Notes under the pieces: generated by a model | Told to the model about the DNA's origin: nothing | The model's database searches: none | The model's input: only the letters and a program-made list of their open reading frames with translations | Source: Azospirillum formosense | GTDB lineage: Bacteria; Pseudomonadota; Alphaproteobacteria; Azospirillales; Azospirillaceae | Assembly: GCF_040500525.1 (NCBI RefSeq) | Contig: NZ_CP159403.1 | Span: 1,348,001 to 1,412,000 of the forward strand | Length of the DNA: 64,000 nucleotides | Direction: 5' to 3' | In this document: piece by piece, positions 26,280 through 35,041 of the stretch | Layout of the letters: every line of letters begins with the position of its first letter | Position numbering within the stretch: position 1 is the stretch's first letter | Position numbers and translations under genes: made by a program

Positions 26280-27104
26280 ATGCACAACGTCACCGCCAAC
26301 GGCGCCTCCATCCCCGCCCTCGGCTTCGGCACCTTCCGCATGAGCGGCCCCGACGTGCTGCGCATGGTGCCGGAGGTCCTGAATCTCGGCTTCCGCCACA
26401 TCGACACCGCCCAGATCTACGGCAACGAGAGCGAGGTCGGCGAGGCCATCAAGGCGTCAAGCCTGCCGCGCGGCGAGGTCTTCCTGACCACCAAGGTCTG
26501 GGTGAGCAACTACAAGGCCGAGGACTTCCACCGCTCGGTCGACGAGAGCCTGGCGAAGCTGCGGACCGATTACGTCGACCTGCTGCTGCTCCACTGGCCG
26601 AACGAGGCCGTCCCGCTCGCCGAGCAGATCGAGTCGCTGAACGCCGTCCGGGCCGCCGGCAAGACCCGGCACATCGGCGTCAGCAACTTCAACCGGGCGC
26701 TGCTGGACGAGGCCGTGCGCCTCAGCACGGCGCCCATCGCGACCAACCAGATCGAGTACCATCCCTATCTGGACCAGTCGGTGATGCTGGAGGCGGCGCG
26801 CCGCCATGGCCAGTCGGTCACCGCCTATTACGCCATGGCCGACGGCAAGGTCTTCAAGGACCCGGTTCTGACCGACATCGCCGCCCGGCTGGGCCGGAGC
26901 CCCGCCCAGGTGGTCCTGCGCTGGCTGGTCCAGCAGGAGGGGGTGATCGCCCTGTCGAAGACGGTCGGCGAGAAACGCGCCGCCGAGAACCTCGCCGTCC
27001 TCGACTTCGCGCTGTCGGAGGCGGACATGGCGGCCATCCATGGCCTCGCCCGCCCGGACGGGCGGATCGTCAGCCCGGACGGTCTGGCCCCCGCCTGGGA
27101 CTGA
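26280..27104 (+). CDS. aldo/keto reductase (DkgA/B-like)
   Basis: A 274-residue TIM-barrel oxidoreductase. The tetrad is visible: D near 43 (FRHIDTAQIYGNE, also Tyr in the same motif), Lys in LTTKVWVSN, and His in LLLLHWPN. NADPH-binding GVSNFN and a SKTV motif near the end complete it. The family reduces aldehydes and keto sugars. It starts 41 bases after the MFS gene, so the two are likely cotranscribed and controlled by the divergent LysR protein. Confidence 0.92.
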   Translation: MHNVTANGASIPALGFGTFRMSGPDVLRMVPEVLNLGFRHIDTAQIYGNESEVGEAIKASSLPRGEVFLTTKVWVSNYKAEDFHRSVDESLAKLRTDYVDLLLLHWPNEAVPLAEQIESLNAVRAAGKTRHIGVSNFNRALLDEAVRLSTAPIATNQIEYHPYLDQSVMLEAARRHGQSVTAYYAMADGKVFKDPVLTDIAARLGRSPAQVVLRWLVQQEGVIALSKTVGEKRAAENLAVLDFALSEADMAAIHGLARPDGRIVSPDGLAPAWD

Positions 27105-27120
27105 CGTGGCCAAGCAAGAA

Positions 27121-27145
27121 GCCCTCTCCCGTCCCGAGAGAGGGC
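27121..27145. terminator. hairpin between converging genes
   Basis: The 8-base stem GCCCTCTC/GAGAGGGC closes a 9-base loop. It looks like a shortened copy of the CCCTCTCCCG repeat at 12115 and 36275. There is no clear T tract, so it may be a pause site rather than a strong terminator. Confidence 0.5.
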
Positions 27146-27148
27146 GTC

Positions 27149-28930
27149 CTAATGCGGCACCATGGGCCAGAACAGCGCGATCGCCGTCGTTCCCAGCACG
27201 ATGACGATCAGCGACAGCGGCAGGCCGAGGCGCGCGTAGTCGCTGAAGCGGTAGCCGCCCGGCCCCATGACCAGCGTGTTGCACTGGTGCCCGATGGGGG
27301 TGAGGAAGTCGCAGCCCGCCCCCACCGCCACCGCCATCAGGAAGGCGTCCGGCCGCAGGCCCAGATGGTTGGCGAGGCTGGCCGCGATGGGGGCCATCAC
27401 CAGCACGGTGGCCGCGTTGTTCAGGAAGGGCGTCACCGCCATCGCCGCCACCAGCATCATGGCCAGCGCGCCGATCGGCGGCAGCCCCTGCGCGGCGACG
27501 GACAGCCAGCCGGCGATCAGTTCCGTCCCGCCGGTGGTGCGCAACGCCTCGCTGACCGGGATCAGGGCGCCCAGCAGCACAAGGATCGGCCATTCGATCG
27601 ATTCGTAGGCCTCCTTCAGCGTGATCACCCGCAGCGCCGTCATGGCGACCGCGGCGCCGAAGAAGGCCAGCGTCACCGGGACGAGGCTGGTCGCCACCAG
27701 CCCGATGGTCACCGCCATCACGGCCAGCGCGATCCGCCGCTTGCGCCGCCGCCCGATGGACAGGTTGCGCTCCGCCAGCGGCAGGCAGCCGAGTTCGTTC
27801 AACGTGTCCCCCAGCCCCGCCGCCCGCGCCTGGAGCACCACCAGATCGCCCGGCTGGAAGCGGACCCGGCGCAGACGCTGGCGGATCGGCCGGCCGCGCC
27901 GGCTGAGCGCCAGCAGGTTGGCGCCGTAGCGCTCGCGCAGCTCCACATCCTCGACGCTGCTGCCGATCAGGGGGGAGCGCGGCTCCACCACCGCTTCGAG
28001 GACCGCCAGATCCTCGTCGCTCTGCACCCCCTCCAGCTCCTTCTCGTGCATCAGCTCCAGACCGGCGTGCTTCACGAGATCGCTCAACGCCTGGGTGTCG
28101 GCCTCCAGGACCAGCACGTCGCCGGCCAGAAGCACCCAATGGCCGGATGGAACGTGACGGCGGTGCCGCCCGCGGATGATCGCCGCGACCGTCACGTCGC
28201 CCTCGCCGTAGGCCTCCAGGTCGGCGACCGTCTTGCCGACGAAGGGCGACTTCTCCGGCAGAAGCGCCTCCGCCGTGTAGTCGTCGATGGAGAAGCCCCC
28301 GGCGCTGCCCGTGGCCGCCTGGCGCCCGGTGGGCAGCAGGCGGTAGCCGACCGCCAGGAAGACCACCCCCGCAACCGCGACGATCAGCCCGACCGGCGTG
28401 AAGTCGAACATGCCGAAGGGTTCGCCGACCATCTCGTTGCGCAGGCGGCTGACGATGATGTTGGGGGAGGTGCCGACCAGCGTCATCAGCCCGCCCAGCA
28501 GCGACCCGAAGGCCATCGGCATGAGCAGCAACGACACCTTCGTCCCGTTGCGCCGCGCCACCTGCATGGCGATGGGCATGAAGATGGCGAGCGCCCCGAT
28601 GTTCTTGACCACCGCGGACAGCAGCGTCACCGCCCCGGTCAGCACGATGATCTGCGCCGGCACGGTCTTCATGCGGGCGCTGAGGGGGCGCATCACCTCC
28701 TCGACGATTCCGGAGCGGCCGACCGCGGCGCTGACCACCAGCGCCGAGCCGACAATGATGACGATGTCGTCGGAGAAGCCATTGAAGGCGTCCTTTGGCT
28801 TGACGATCCCGACGGCCACCGCCGCCAGCAGCGCCAGCATGGCGACGAGATCGTAGCGCAGCTTGTCCCAGATCAGCAGCGCGATCACCGCGCCGATGAT
28901 GCCGAAGGCGAGTCCCTGGTCGAGCGTCAT
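27149..28930 (-). CDS. SLC13/DASS-family transporter with two TrkA-C domains
   Basis: A 593-residue ion-transporter-superfamily protein. Two membrane halves with the Ser-Asn-Thr motifs (SAVVKNIGALAIFMP and TPFLNNAATVLVMAP, plus GTSPNIIVSRL) enclose two cytoplasmic TrkA-C domains (about 205-375). The family moves dicarboxylates or sulfate with sodium. The substrate is not determined. It has no regulator nearby, and converges on the aldo-keto reductase. Confidence 0.92.
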   Translation of the reverse strand: MTLDQGLAFGIIGAVIALLIWDKLRYDLVAMLALLAAVAVGIVKPKDAFNGFSDDIVIIVGSALVVSAAVGRSGIVEEVMRPLSARMKTVPAQIIVLTGAVTLLSAVVKNIGALAIFMPIAMQVARRNGTKVSLLLMPMAFGSLLGGLMTLVGTSPNIIVSRLRNEMVGEPFGMFDFTPVGLIVAVAGVVFLAVGYRLLPTGRQAATGSAGGFSIDDYTAEALLPEKSPFVGKTVADLEAYGEGDVTVAAIIRGRHRRHVPSGHWVLLAGDVLVLEADTQALSDLVKHAGLELMHEKELEGVQSDEDLAVLEAVVEPRSPLIGSSVEDVELRERYGANLLALSRRGRPIRQRLRRVRFQPGDLVVLQARAAGLGDTLNELGCLPLAERNLSIGRRRKRRIALAVMAVTIGLVATSLVPVTLAFFGAAVAMTALRVITLKEAYESIEWPILVLLGALIPVSEALRTTGGTELIAGWLSVAAQGLPPIGALAMMLVAAMAVTPFLNNAATVLVMAPIAASLANHLGLRPDAFLMAVAVGAGCDFLTPIGHQCNTLVMGPGGYRFSDYARLGLPLSLIVIVLGTTAIALFWPMVPH

Positions 28931-28963
28931 GCAGCCCTTTTTTGGGGAATTGTTGGTGCGTCG

Positions 28964-30982
28964 TTATTGGGATTTGCCGGAGGAGGAGCCCGAGGGAGCC
29001 GCCTCGCGCCCCTTGCCGGTCCCGCTGGAGCCGGTGTTGGCGTTCGACGGCGACCGGGCGTTCCGGACGAGTTCGCCGCAGTGTGGCTGCTCGTCGCTGC
29101 CTGGGTCAAGAAAAGGCAGGACGCTGGCCAGCGGAGTCAGCAGGACGCCCAACGCCACCGCCGCGGCGCCGCGGGCGGCCGATTCCGCCGCGTTCACCCC
29201 GATGTCCGGCGACCCCAGGGTGCCGCGGACATGGACCGGGACGTGGGTGGCGAAGATCTGGGGGCTCTTGGCGCGGCCCAGCACGGTCAGGTCCATCGCC
29301 TCGCTGCGCAGGTTGATCGTGCCGTCCGCCGTCACCAGCGTTTCCGGCGTGTCGAGCACCAGCGCGCGGCTTTCCACCAGCCCGTCCTTCACCGTCACGT
29401 CGGCGACCAGGCAGTTGAAGGGCAAGGGCTTGTCGCCGGACAGCACGACGCCCAGCGTTTCCAGGATGTTGGTCTTCAGCCCCTTCACCGCGTAGCTGGT
29501 GATCCGCCCGCCGTCCACCGCGACGCCCAGCTTCCCGTCCGACGCGCCCAGGATGTTGGCGACCGTGCTCCCCTGCCCCTTCAGCTGGATGCGCCCGCTG
29601 GCCGTGCCGCCCATCTCCTGCGCGAAGGCCGTCTCGCGGAACAGCCGGGCCAGCTTGATCTGCCGGACGTCCAGGTTCACGTCCAGCGCCGGGGTCTTGC
29701 GCCCGCCGTCCAGAACCGCCGTCCCGGCCACCCGGCCGCCGCCGACGCCGAGCGAGAGCGGGTCCAGCACCAGCCGGCCGTTCTCCAGCCTGGCCCGCGC
29801 GTCGAGCGCGTCCAGCGTGGAGAAGGGCGCCTCCACATGCTCGCCGCGGAACTTCACGTCCATGTCGGCGGTGCGCAGCTTCTCCAGCGGAACCTCGGTG
29901 GCCGGGATGATCCGCTCGCGCCCCTTGGTCGGGTAGTCGCCGCGGCCTTCCGGCGAGGCGCCGATGAAGCCCGCTAGATCGACCGCCGCCAGCTTGCGCG
30001 AGGTCAGGTCGCCGGTGATGCGCGGGCGCGGGCCGCCGAGATCCACCGCGACCTGCCCTGACAGGTCGCTTTCGCCGACCTTGCCGTTCATCCCCTCGAA
30101 CCGCCAGACGTCGCCCTCGCGCCCGAGATGGCCGGAGATGGCGTAGGGCCGCGTCGTCGGCACGGGAATGCCCAGGATCGGGAAGACGTCGGCCAGATCG
30201 TCGCCGCGCAGCTCGACCGAGAGGTCGACGCCCTGGAGCAGCACCGGCTCGGCGATGGACCCCTCGATCTTGCCGCGGGTCTTGCCGATGGCGGTTTCCA
30301 CCCGCAGGGGATAGGGCTTGGGATCGTCGCGCAGATACTCCAGCGAGCCGCCGGCGGCCGTCAGGGTGAAGGGCTTTCCGGCGAAGTCGCCCTTGCCGTC
30401 CAGCCGGACCTCCTGGTCGCCGTTGCCGCCGACCGCGGTGTTGATGCCGCTGTCGATGTCGATCTTGCGGATCGGGTCGCGGAAGCGCAGGCGCCCCTCC
30501 TCGACCACAAGCGTCTCGATGATCGGCAGGTCGGTGCGGTCCTCCGGCTTCACCGTTTCCTTCGCCGCCTCCTTGCGCGGGTCCGGCCCGCCGAAGTCCC
30601 AGTTGGCGGCACCCTCCCGGTTCTTCTCCAGAATCAGCTTGGGACCGGTGAGGCGGATCTCCGGAAACTCGAAATCGCCGCGCAGCAGCGGCCAGGGGCG
30701 GAGCTGAAGGTCGAGCACCCGCAACTCCGCCATCGTCCTGTCGTCGCTCCACTCCGCGTTGGCGACGCGCAGACCTTCGACGCGGATGCGCAGCGGGTCC
30801 CCCAACCGCACATCGAGATCGCCGTCAATGGCGACCTCGCGGTTCAGCGCCTTGGACGCCTGCCGGGCGATGAAGCCGCGGGCGTCGTTCCAGTCGAAGA
30901 CAGCCAGGGCGATGCCGACCCCCGCCGCCGCCGTCACCACCAGCCCCAACAGGCCGTAGCCGATCCATTTCACCACGGCCAT
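28964..30982 (-). CDS. AsmA family protein
   Basis: A 672-residue protein anchored by one N-terminal helix (about 6-28) with a long periplasmic beta-rich body, which carries the AsmA start FIARQASKALNREVAIDGDL and the AsmA_2 part near the C-terminus. The family is implicated in lipid transfer to the outer membrane. The last residues (Gly/Ser/Pro-rich) look disordered. The promoter would lie in the 185-base gap shared with the divergent unknown operon. Confidence 0.9.
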   Translation of the reverse strand: MAVVKWIGYGLLGLVVTAAAGVGIALAVFDWNDARGFIARQASKALNREVAIDGDLDVRLGDPLRIRVEGLRVANAEWSDDRTMAELRVLDLQLRPWPLLRGDFEFPEIRLTGPKLILEKNREGAANWDFGGPDPRKEAAKETVKPEDRTDLPIIETLVVEEGRLRFRDPIRKIDIDSGINTAVGGNGDQEVRLDGKGDFAGKPFTLTAAGGSLEYLRDDPKPYPLRVETAIGKTRGKIEGSIAEPVLLQGVDLSVELRGDDLADVFPILGIPVPTTRPYAISGHLGREGDVWRFEGMNGKVGESDLSGQVAVDLGGPRPRITGDLTSRKLAAVDLAGFIGASPEGRGDYPTKGRERIIPATEVPLEKLRTADMDVKFRGEHVEAPFSTLDALDARARLENGRLVLDPLSLGVGGGRVAGTAVLDGGRKTPALDVNLDVRQIKLARLFRETAFAQEMGGTASGRIQLKGQGSTVANILGASDGKLGVAVDGGRITSYAVKGLKTNILETLGVVLSGDKPLPFNCLVADVTVKDGLVESRALVLDTPETLVTADGTINLRSEAMDLTVLGRAKSPQIFATHVPVHVRGTLGSPDIGVNAAESAARGAAAVALGVLLTPLASVLPFLDPGSDEQPHCGELVRNARSPSNANTGSSGTGKGREAAPSGSSSGKSQ

Positions 30983-31167
30983 CCGACGCGCCCCCCTGCC
31001 TGCACCGCACCCTCTGGCTGAATAACGGGCAAAAGACCGGCGGTGTGGCGCCGTACCTCCAAAGGGCTTGGGAAAGGACGATCTTGTGCGGATTTAACGA
31101 AAAATTGAGCGAATCATGCTAGGGGTGGTACCGCGCGGCTTTCCACTTCCCTCCCGACCCGAGAACC

Positions 31168-32271
31168 ATGCGTTCACTTACGAATTTTGCTCCCTCCACC
31201 TTCGAGGAGCGCGGCGCCTCCGTGGCCTTCACCACGCCGGTGCTGGCGCAGACGCGGGTGCGCAAGGACGACCGGGACAAGCTGGAGGTCCTGATCCCCA
31301 ACCTGTCGGACGGGCACGGGGTCTATGTGGTGCCGTGGAAGGGCCTGCCGGTCGCCTTCCCGATGACGGTCCACGACCGCATGCTGCAGGACCTGATCCG
31401 CAAGGCGGACGGCTGCTCGCCGGACGACATCCGCAAGGCGGTGCTCCAGGCGGCGCGCTGCGGCCTCGCCGGGCCGCTGGCCGTCGAGGCGGCGGAGGCC
31501 GCGCTGCGCGACGAGGACGAGCAGCGGCTGCTCATCAACTACCAGCTCATCGTCGAGGTGCTGAAGGCGGTCGGGCTGGAATCCTCGGACATCCTGCGCG
31601 CCGGCCTCGGCTCCGAGAAGGGCGAGCAGTTGACCCGAAGCTACATGACCAAGGCGGCGCAGAGCCTCGCCCTGGAGCCGACCGAGCTGTACGCGCGGGT
31701 GGCGGAGCTTGCGACCTTCATGGAGCCGGTGGGCATCGTCACCTCGCCCAAGCCGGCGCGGCTGCGCCGTCTGGCGCGCGACCTGCTGCAGTTCCGCGAC
31801 AGCATGACCGACTGGGCGAACGGCAGCGTGTCGGAGGCCGCCCCCATCGGCACCTTCTGCGCGGAGGTGGCGGAGCACACGCTCAACCAGGTCCGCAACG
31901 TGGTGAACCAGCTCGACCAGTCGGTGGCGGCCTTCGAACTGCTGCTGCGCCAGTGGGACACCAAGCGCACGCTGGTGCGCAAGTCGACCACCCGCCTGTC
32001 CTGGCTGCTCGACGGCTGGGATTTCATAATCACGAGCTGGGCGGAGGCCCAGACGCGCAGCAAGCACGAGCAGGACATGACCGTGCACGAGCTGTTCCGC
32101 GTGCTGCCCCTGCTGCCCAAGGACGAGGAGAAGTCCGACCACGCGCTGCTGGCCGACCGGCTTCTGGCCTCGAACCGCCGCACGGTGCGCGCCTATGTGG
32201 ACTGGCGCAGCGGCCAGCTCGACATGGACCTCGTGATGCGGATCGAGGCGATCAAGGGGAAGGCGGCCTGA
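31168..32271 (+). CDS. conserved hypothetical protein A (367 aa), operon partner of gene B
   Basis: A soluble, mostly helical 367-residue protein with no signal peptide or membrane helix. Residues 1-60 form a compact start (LIPNLSDGHGVYVVPWKGLPVAFPMTVHDR); the rest is helix-rich with Trp-rich runs (SWLLDGWDFIITSWAEAQ). I recognise no catalytic motif and no known domain. The next gene begins 2 bases after its stop, so the two form a tight operon. The codon use is native. No function proposed. Confidence 0.75.
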   Translation: MRSLTNFAPSTFEERGASVAFTTPVLAQTRVRKDDRDKLEVLIPNLSDGHGVYVVPWKGLPVAFPMTVHDRMLQDLIRKADGCSPDDIRKAVLQAARCGLAGPLAVEAAEAALRDEDEQRLLINYQLIVEVLKAVGLESSDILRAGLGSEKGEQLTRSYMTKAAQSLALEPTELYARVAELATFMEPVGIVTSPKPARLRRLARDLLQFRDSMTDWANGSVSEAAPIGTFCAEVAEHTLNQVRNVVNQLDQSVAAFELLLRQWDTKRTLVRKSTTRLSWLLDGWDFIITSWAEAQTRSKHEQDMTVHELFRVLPLLPKDEEKSDHALLADRLLASNRRTVRAYVDWRSGQLDMDLVMRIEAIKGKAA

Positions 32272-32273
32272 CC

Positions 32274-33593
32274 ATGACGACCGATCCCAAAGCCCTCCTC
32301 AGCCTCGGCAGCAAGCTTCTCGACATCGACGAGGCCCGCTTCCGGCAGGTGGTCGACCTGCTGCAGCAGATCGGCGACCATCCCGAGGTCCAGCACACCT
32401 TCTCGCTGATCCGTCCCCGTCTGGCGGAGGTGCGGCCCAAGCGGCGCCCGACCTTCAAGCGGCTGTTCTGCGAGCCGTTCGAGGATCTGTTCCAGCTGCC
32501 CGGCGGCGACCGGCCCGCCCCCATGAACAAGCTCGACCGCAGCGTGGTCAACGCCCTGTGGCCGCTGGTGGAGAACCAGATCGGCAAGGAGCGGCTGCGC
32601 GGCGTCGATGCCGCTCTGGGAGGGGCGCCGGGCGGCGCCCAGCAGGCGGAGAAGGCCCGCGCCTTCTGGTCGATGGCCGCCGCCGCCGTGGCCGACATCC
32701 GGGAGCAGACGGAAACGGGGCGCTTCGCCGACGATCTCGGGCTGCGGCTGAACCCCGACCGCGCCCGCACCATCGAGGACATCGCCCGCATTCTGACCAT
32801 CGCCCAGCCGGTGGCCGAGTTGAAGGCCGTCCTGTCGCCCAAGCCGATCCAGAAGCTGCACAAGGACCATCTGGACGGCATCCAGGCCATCGGGCGGCAG
32901 GTCGCGCGCTCCCGGCCGGAGGCGCTGAAGCTGTTCATCCTTCTGGCCGCGGCCCGCCTGTCCGACCCGTCGATTCTGCTGGGCAGCCTGTGGGACATGG
33001 ATCTGGGCCAGAAGTCCAGCGACCGCGCCGCCCTGTTCCTGGACCTCAGCGGCACGGTGGTGGCGCAGATCGAGGAGCGGTCGCGCGGCGCCGCCTCGGC
33101 CTCCGGCGGCACGGTGGACCGCATGGCCGCCGCCACCCTCGCGGTCGATCTGGTGGCCAGCCTGGAGGCCACGCGCAACGCCATGGAGCACAGCCGCAAC
33201 AAGGACTTCGACCAGCGGCTGAAGACCATCCGGAACTCCGTGCACGACCTGGTGCGCAGCCAGGTGCTCGACGGCGCGGAGTCGGAAATCCTCACCGCGG
33301 TGGAAACGCTGGTTCCCGGCACCGACACGGCGCGGATGGCACAGGCGGAGAACCAGGCCCGCGCCCTGCGCAAATGCTCGACCATCGCCGACACGCTGGG
33401 CCTGCGCGGCGAGTTAAAGAGCGTGACCCAGCAGGCCACCGCCTCGCTGACCGGCACGGCGCGGCAATCGCTGGCCGACGGCGTCGGCGACGCGCGGACC
33501 GGCTACACCGCCATCCGCATGATCGAGCTGATTGCCGGACCGGCGGAGGCCAACCAGATCATGGACGACATCCTGAGGGGCGACCGCCGCTGA
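32274..33593 (+). CDS. conserved hypothetical protein B (439 aa), operon partner of gene A
   Basis: A 439-residue soluble, helix-rich protein, probably coiled-coil in places (LVASLEATRNAMEHSRNKDF and the region around 285-310). There is no signal peptide, membrane helix or recognisable catalytic motif. It begins 2 bases after gene A and is presumably translated with it. Both proteins are large and charged, so a structural or regulatory role is possible, but nothing in the sequence says so. Confidence 0.75.
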   Translation: MTTDPKALLSLGSKLLDIDEARFRQVVDLLQQIGDHPEVQHTFSLIRPRLAEVRPKRRPTFKRLFCEPFEDLFQLPGGDRPAPMNKLDRSVVNALWPLVENQIGKERLRGVDAALGGAPGGAQQAEKARAFWSMAAAAVADIREQTETGRFADDLGLRLNPDRARTIEDIARILTIAQPVAELKAVLSPKPIQKLHKDHLDGIQAIGRQVARSRPEALKLFILLAAARLSDPSILLGSLWDMDLGQKSSDRAALFLDLSGTVVAQIEERSRGAASASGGTVDRMAAATLAVDLVASLEATRNAMEHSRNKDFDQRLKTIRNSVHDLVRSQVLDGAESEILTAVETLVPGTDTARMAQAENQARALRKCSTIADTLGLRGELKSVTQQATASLTGTARQSLADGVGDARTGYTAIRMIELIAGPAEANQIMDDILRGDRR

Positions 33594-33638
33594 GTGGTGC
33601 TGGGGAGCGGTGCCGCTGAGTGAAGTTGGGGAGATCGC

Positions 33639-34019
33639 ATGACGCATCGCGGAGGCTATGTCGGCTGGGCGCTGCCGGAGGCGGAGCGCGCCCGCCTCCT
33701 GACGCGGTTCCCGGCGCGCTACGCCCGCACCGTCGCCCATCACGTCACGCTGGCCCACGGAGTCCCGGCATCGCATCCGTTGCCCGCGGAGCGTGAGGGA
33801 GCGGTCCTGGGGCTGGCCGACGATGGCGAGGGCGTGCAGGCTTTGGTCGTCGCCATCGCCGGGACGCCCCATCGGCCCGGCGGCGGCACCTACCACGTCA
33901 CATGGTCGCTGGGGCCGGGACGCCGGGCGGTGGAATCGAACGCGGTGATCACGCGCCTCGGCTGGACTGCGGTGGAGCCGGTTGCCGTCCGGCTGGAACC
34001 GCGCTTCTTCCCTTCCTAG
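33639..34019 (+). CDS. small protein with two HxT motifs (2H phosphoesterase-like?)
   Basis: A 126-residue protein starting MTHRGGYVGWALPEAE. It carries two histidine motifs, H35-V-T37 (HHVTLAH) and H86-V-T88 (YHVTWSL), the pattern of the 2H phosphoesterase superfamily, whose two H-x-T/S motifs form a cyclic-phosphodiesterase site. The spacing (51 residues) is shorter than usual and the protein is smaller than LigT. The fold is therefore only suggested. It starts 45 bases after gene B and may belong to the same transcript. Confidence 0.7.
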   Translation: MTHRGGYVGWALPEAERARLLTRFPARYARTVAHHVTLAHGVPASHPLPAEREGAVLGLADDGEGVQALVVAIAGTPHRPGGGTYHVTWSLGPGRRAVESNAVITRLGWTAVEPVAVRLEPRFFPS

Positions 34020-34029
34020 GCTTCCCTTT

Positions 34030-34956
34030 CTACGCTCCGGGCCCGCCGCTGGCGTTGGCCTCCGCCGCCGCGCCGCGGTTCAGCGCCTGCTCGCGGTGGA
34101 AGACGAACAGGCCGCTGCCGATGATGAGCAGCGCGCCCACGATGATGCGCAGAGTCGGCGCCGTGCCCCAGACCAGCAGGTCCAGCAGCACCGCCCAGAT
34201 GATCGAGACATACTGGAACGGCACGACGACCGCCGCCGGGCTGAGCTGGAGCGAGCGGTTCATCGCCGCGTGCCCGGCCAGCGCCGTGACGCCCAGCGCC
34301 CCCAGCAGCACGAAGTCCAGCCCCGGCGGCGGCACCCAGACCAGCGGCAGCGCCGCGCCGCCGAGCAGGCCGGTGCCGAAGGTCTGGAAGCTGACCAGCG
34401 ACAGATTGCTCGAATCGCGCAGCAGCCGGGTGGAGATCAGGCCGGTGGAGAAGACCAGCGTGCCGAACAGGGCGACCAGCGACGGCACCGCGTCGAACTG
34501 GCCCGTCGGGTTCAGCACGATCACCACCCCGGCGAAGCCGACCACCACCGCGGCCCAGCGGCGCCAGCCCACCTTCTCGCCGAGCAGCGGCACCGACAGG
34601 GCGGTGACGATCAGCGGGGCGGCCATGTAGATGGTCATGACGTTGGCGAGCGGCAGCGAGCGCACCGCCCAGTAGAAGCAGGCGACCTCCCCCGCCACGC
34701 AGCCGACGCGCAGAAGATGCAACGGCAGCCGCTTCACCGCGAAGACCGACCGCACCCCCTCGCGCAGGATCAGCGGGGCCAGCAGCATCGCGCCGAACAG
34801 GCTGCGGATGGCCAGCAGCATCGCCACCGGATAGTCGGCGACCAGCCATTTGCCGAGCGCGTCGTTGAGGGTGAACAGCGACATGCCCAGCAGCATCAGC
34901 AGGATGCCCAGGCGGGTGTCGGTGGCGGCGGAGGACGGGGTGCTGGAGGCGATCAT
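34030..34956 (-). CDS. DMT-superfamily transporter (EamA, RhaT-like)
   Basis: A 308-residue protein with ten hydrophobic helices in two EamA repeats (first NDALGKWLVADYPVAMLLAI, second ALFGTLVFSTGLIS). The substrate is unknown. It converges on the HxT-motif gene, and is separated from the CoA-transferase terminator by only a few bases. Confidence 0.92.
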   Translation of the reverse strand: MIASSTPSSAATDTRLGILLMLLGMSLFTLNDALGKWLVADYPVAMLLAIRSLFGAMLLAPLILREGVRSVFAVKRLPLHLLRVGCVAGEVACFYWAVRSLPLANVMTIYMAAPLIVTALSVPLLGEKVGWRRWAAVVVGFAGVVIVLNPTGQFDAVPSLVALFGTLVFSTGLISTRLLRDSSNLSLVSFQTFGTGLLGGAALPLVWVPPPGLDFVLLGALGVTALAGHAAMNRSLQLSPAAVVVPFQYVSIIWAVLLDLLVWGTAPTLRIIVGALLIIGSGLFVFHREQALNRGAAAEANASGGPGA

Positions 34957-34968
34957 CTCGGTTCACGC

Positions 34969-35005
34969 AAAAAATCCCTCCCCCCGCGCGCGGCGGGGGA
35001 AGGGA
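34969..35005 (-). terminator. rho-independent terminator after the CoA transferase
   Basis: On the minus strand a GC-rich 12-base stem with one mismatch (TCCCTTCCCCCG/CGGGGGGAGGGA) and a 7-base loop is followed by six T, directly downstream of the CoA-transferase stop. Confidence 0.75.
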
Positions 35006-35041
35006 CGGGATCGGGGCGGCAAGATGACGGGTGCGCGCGGT

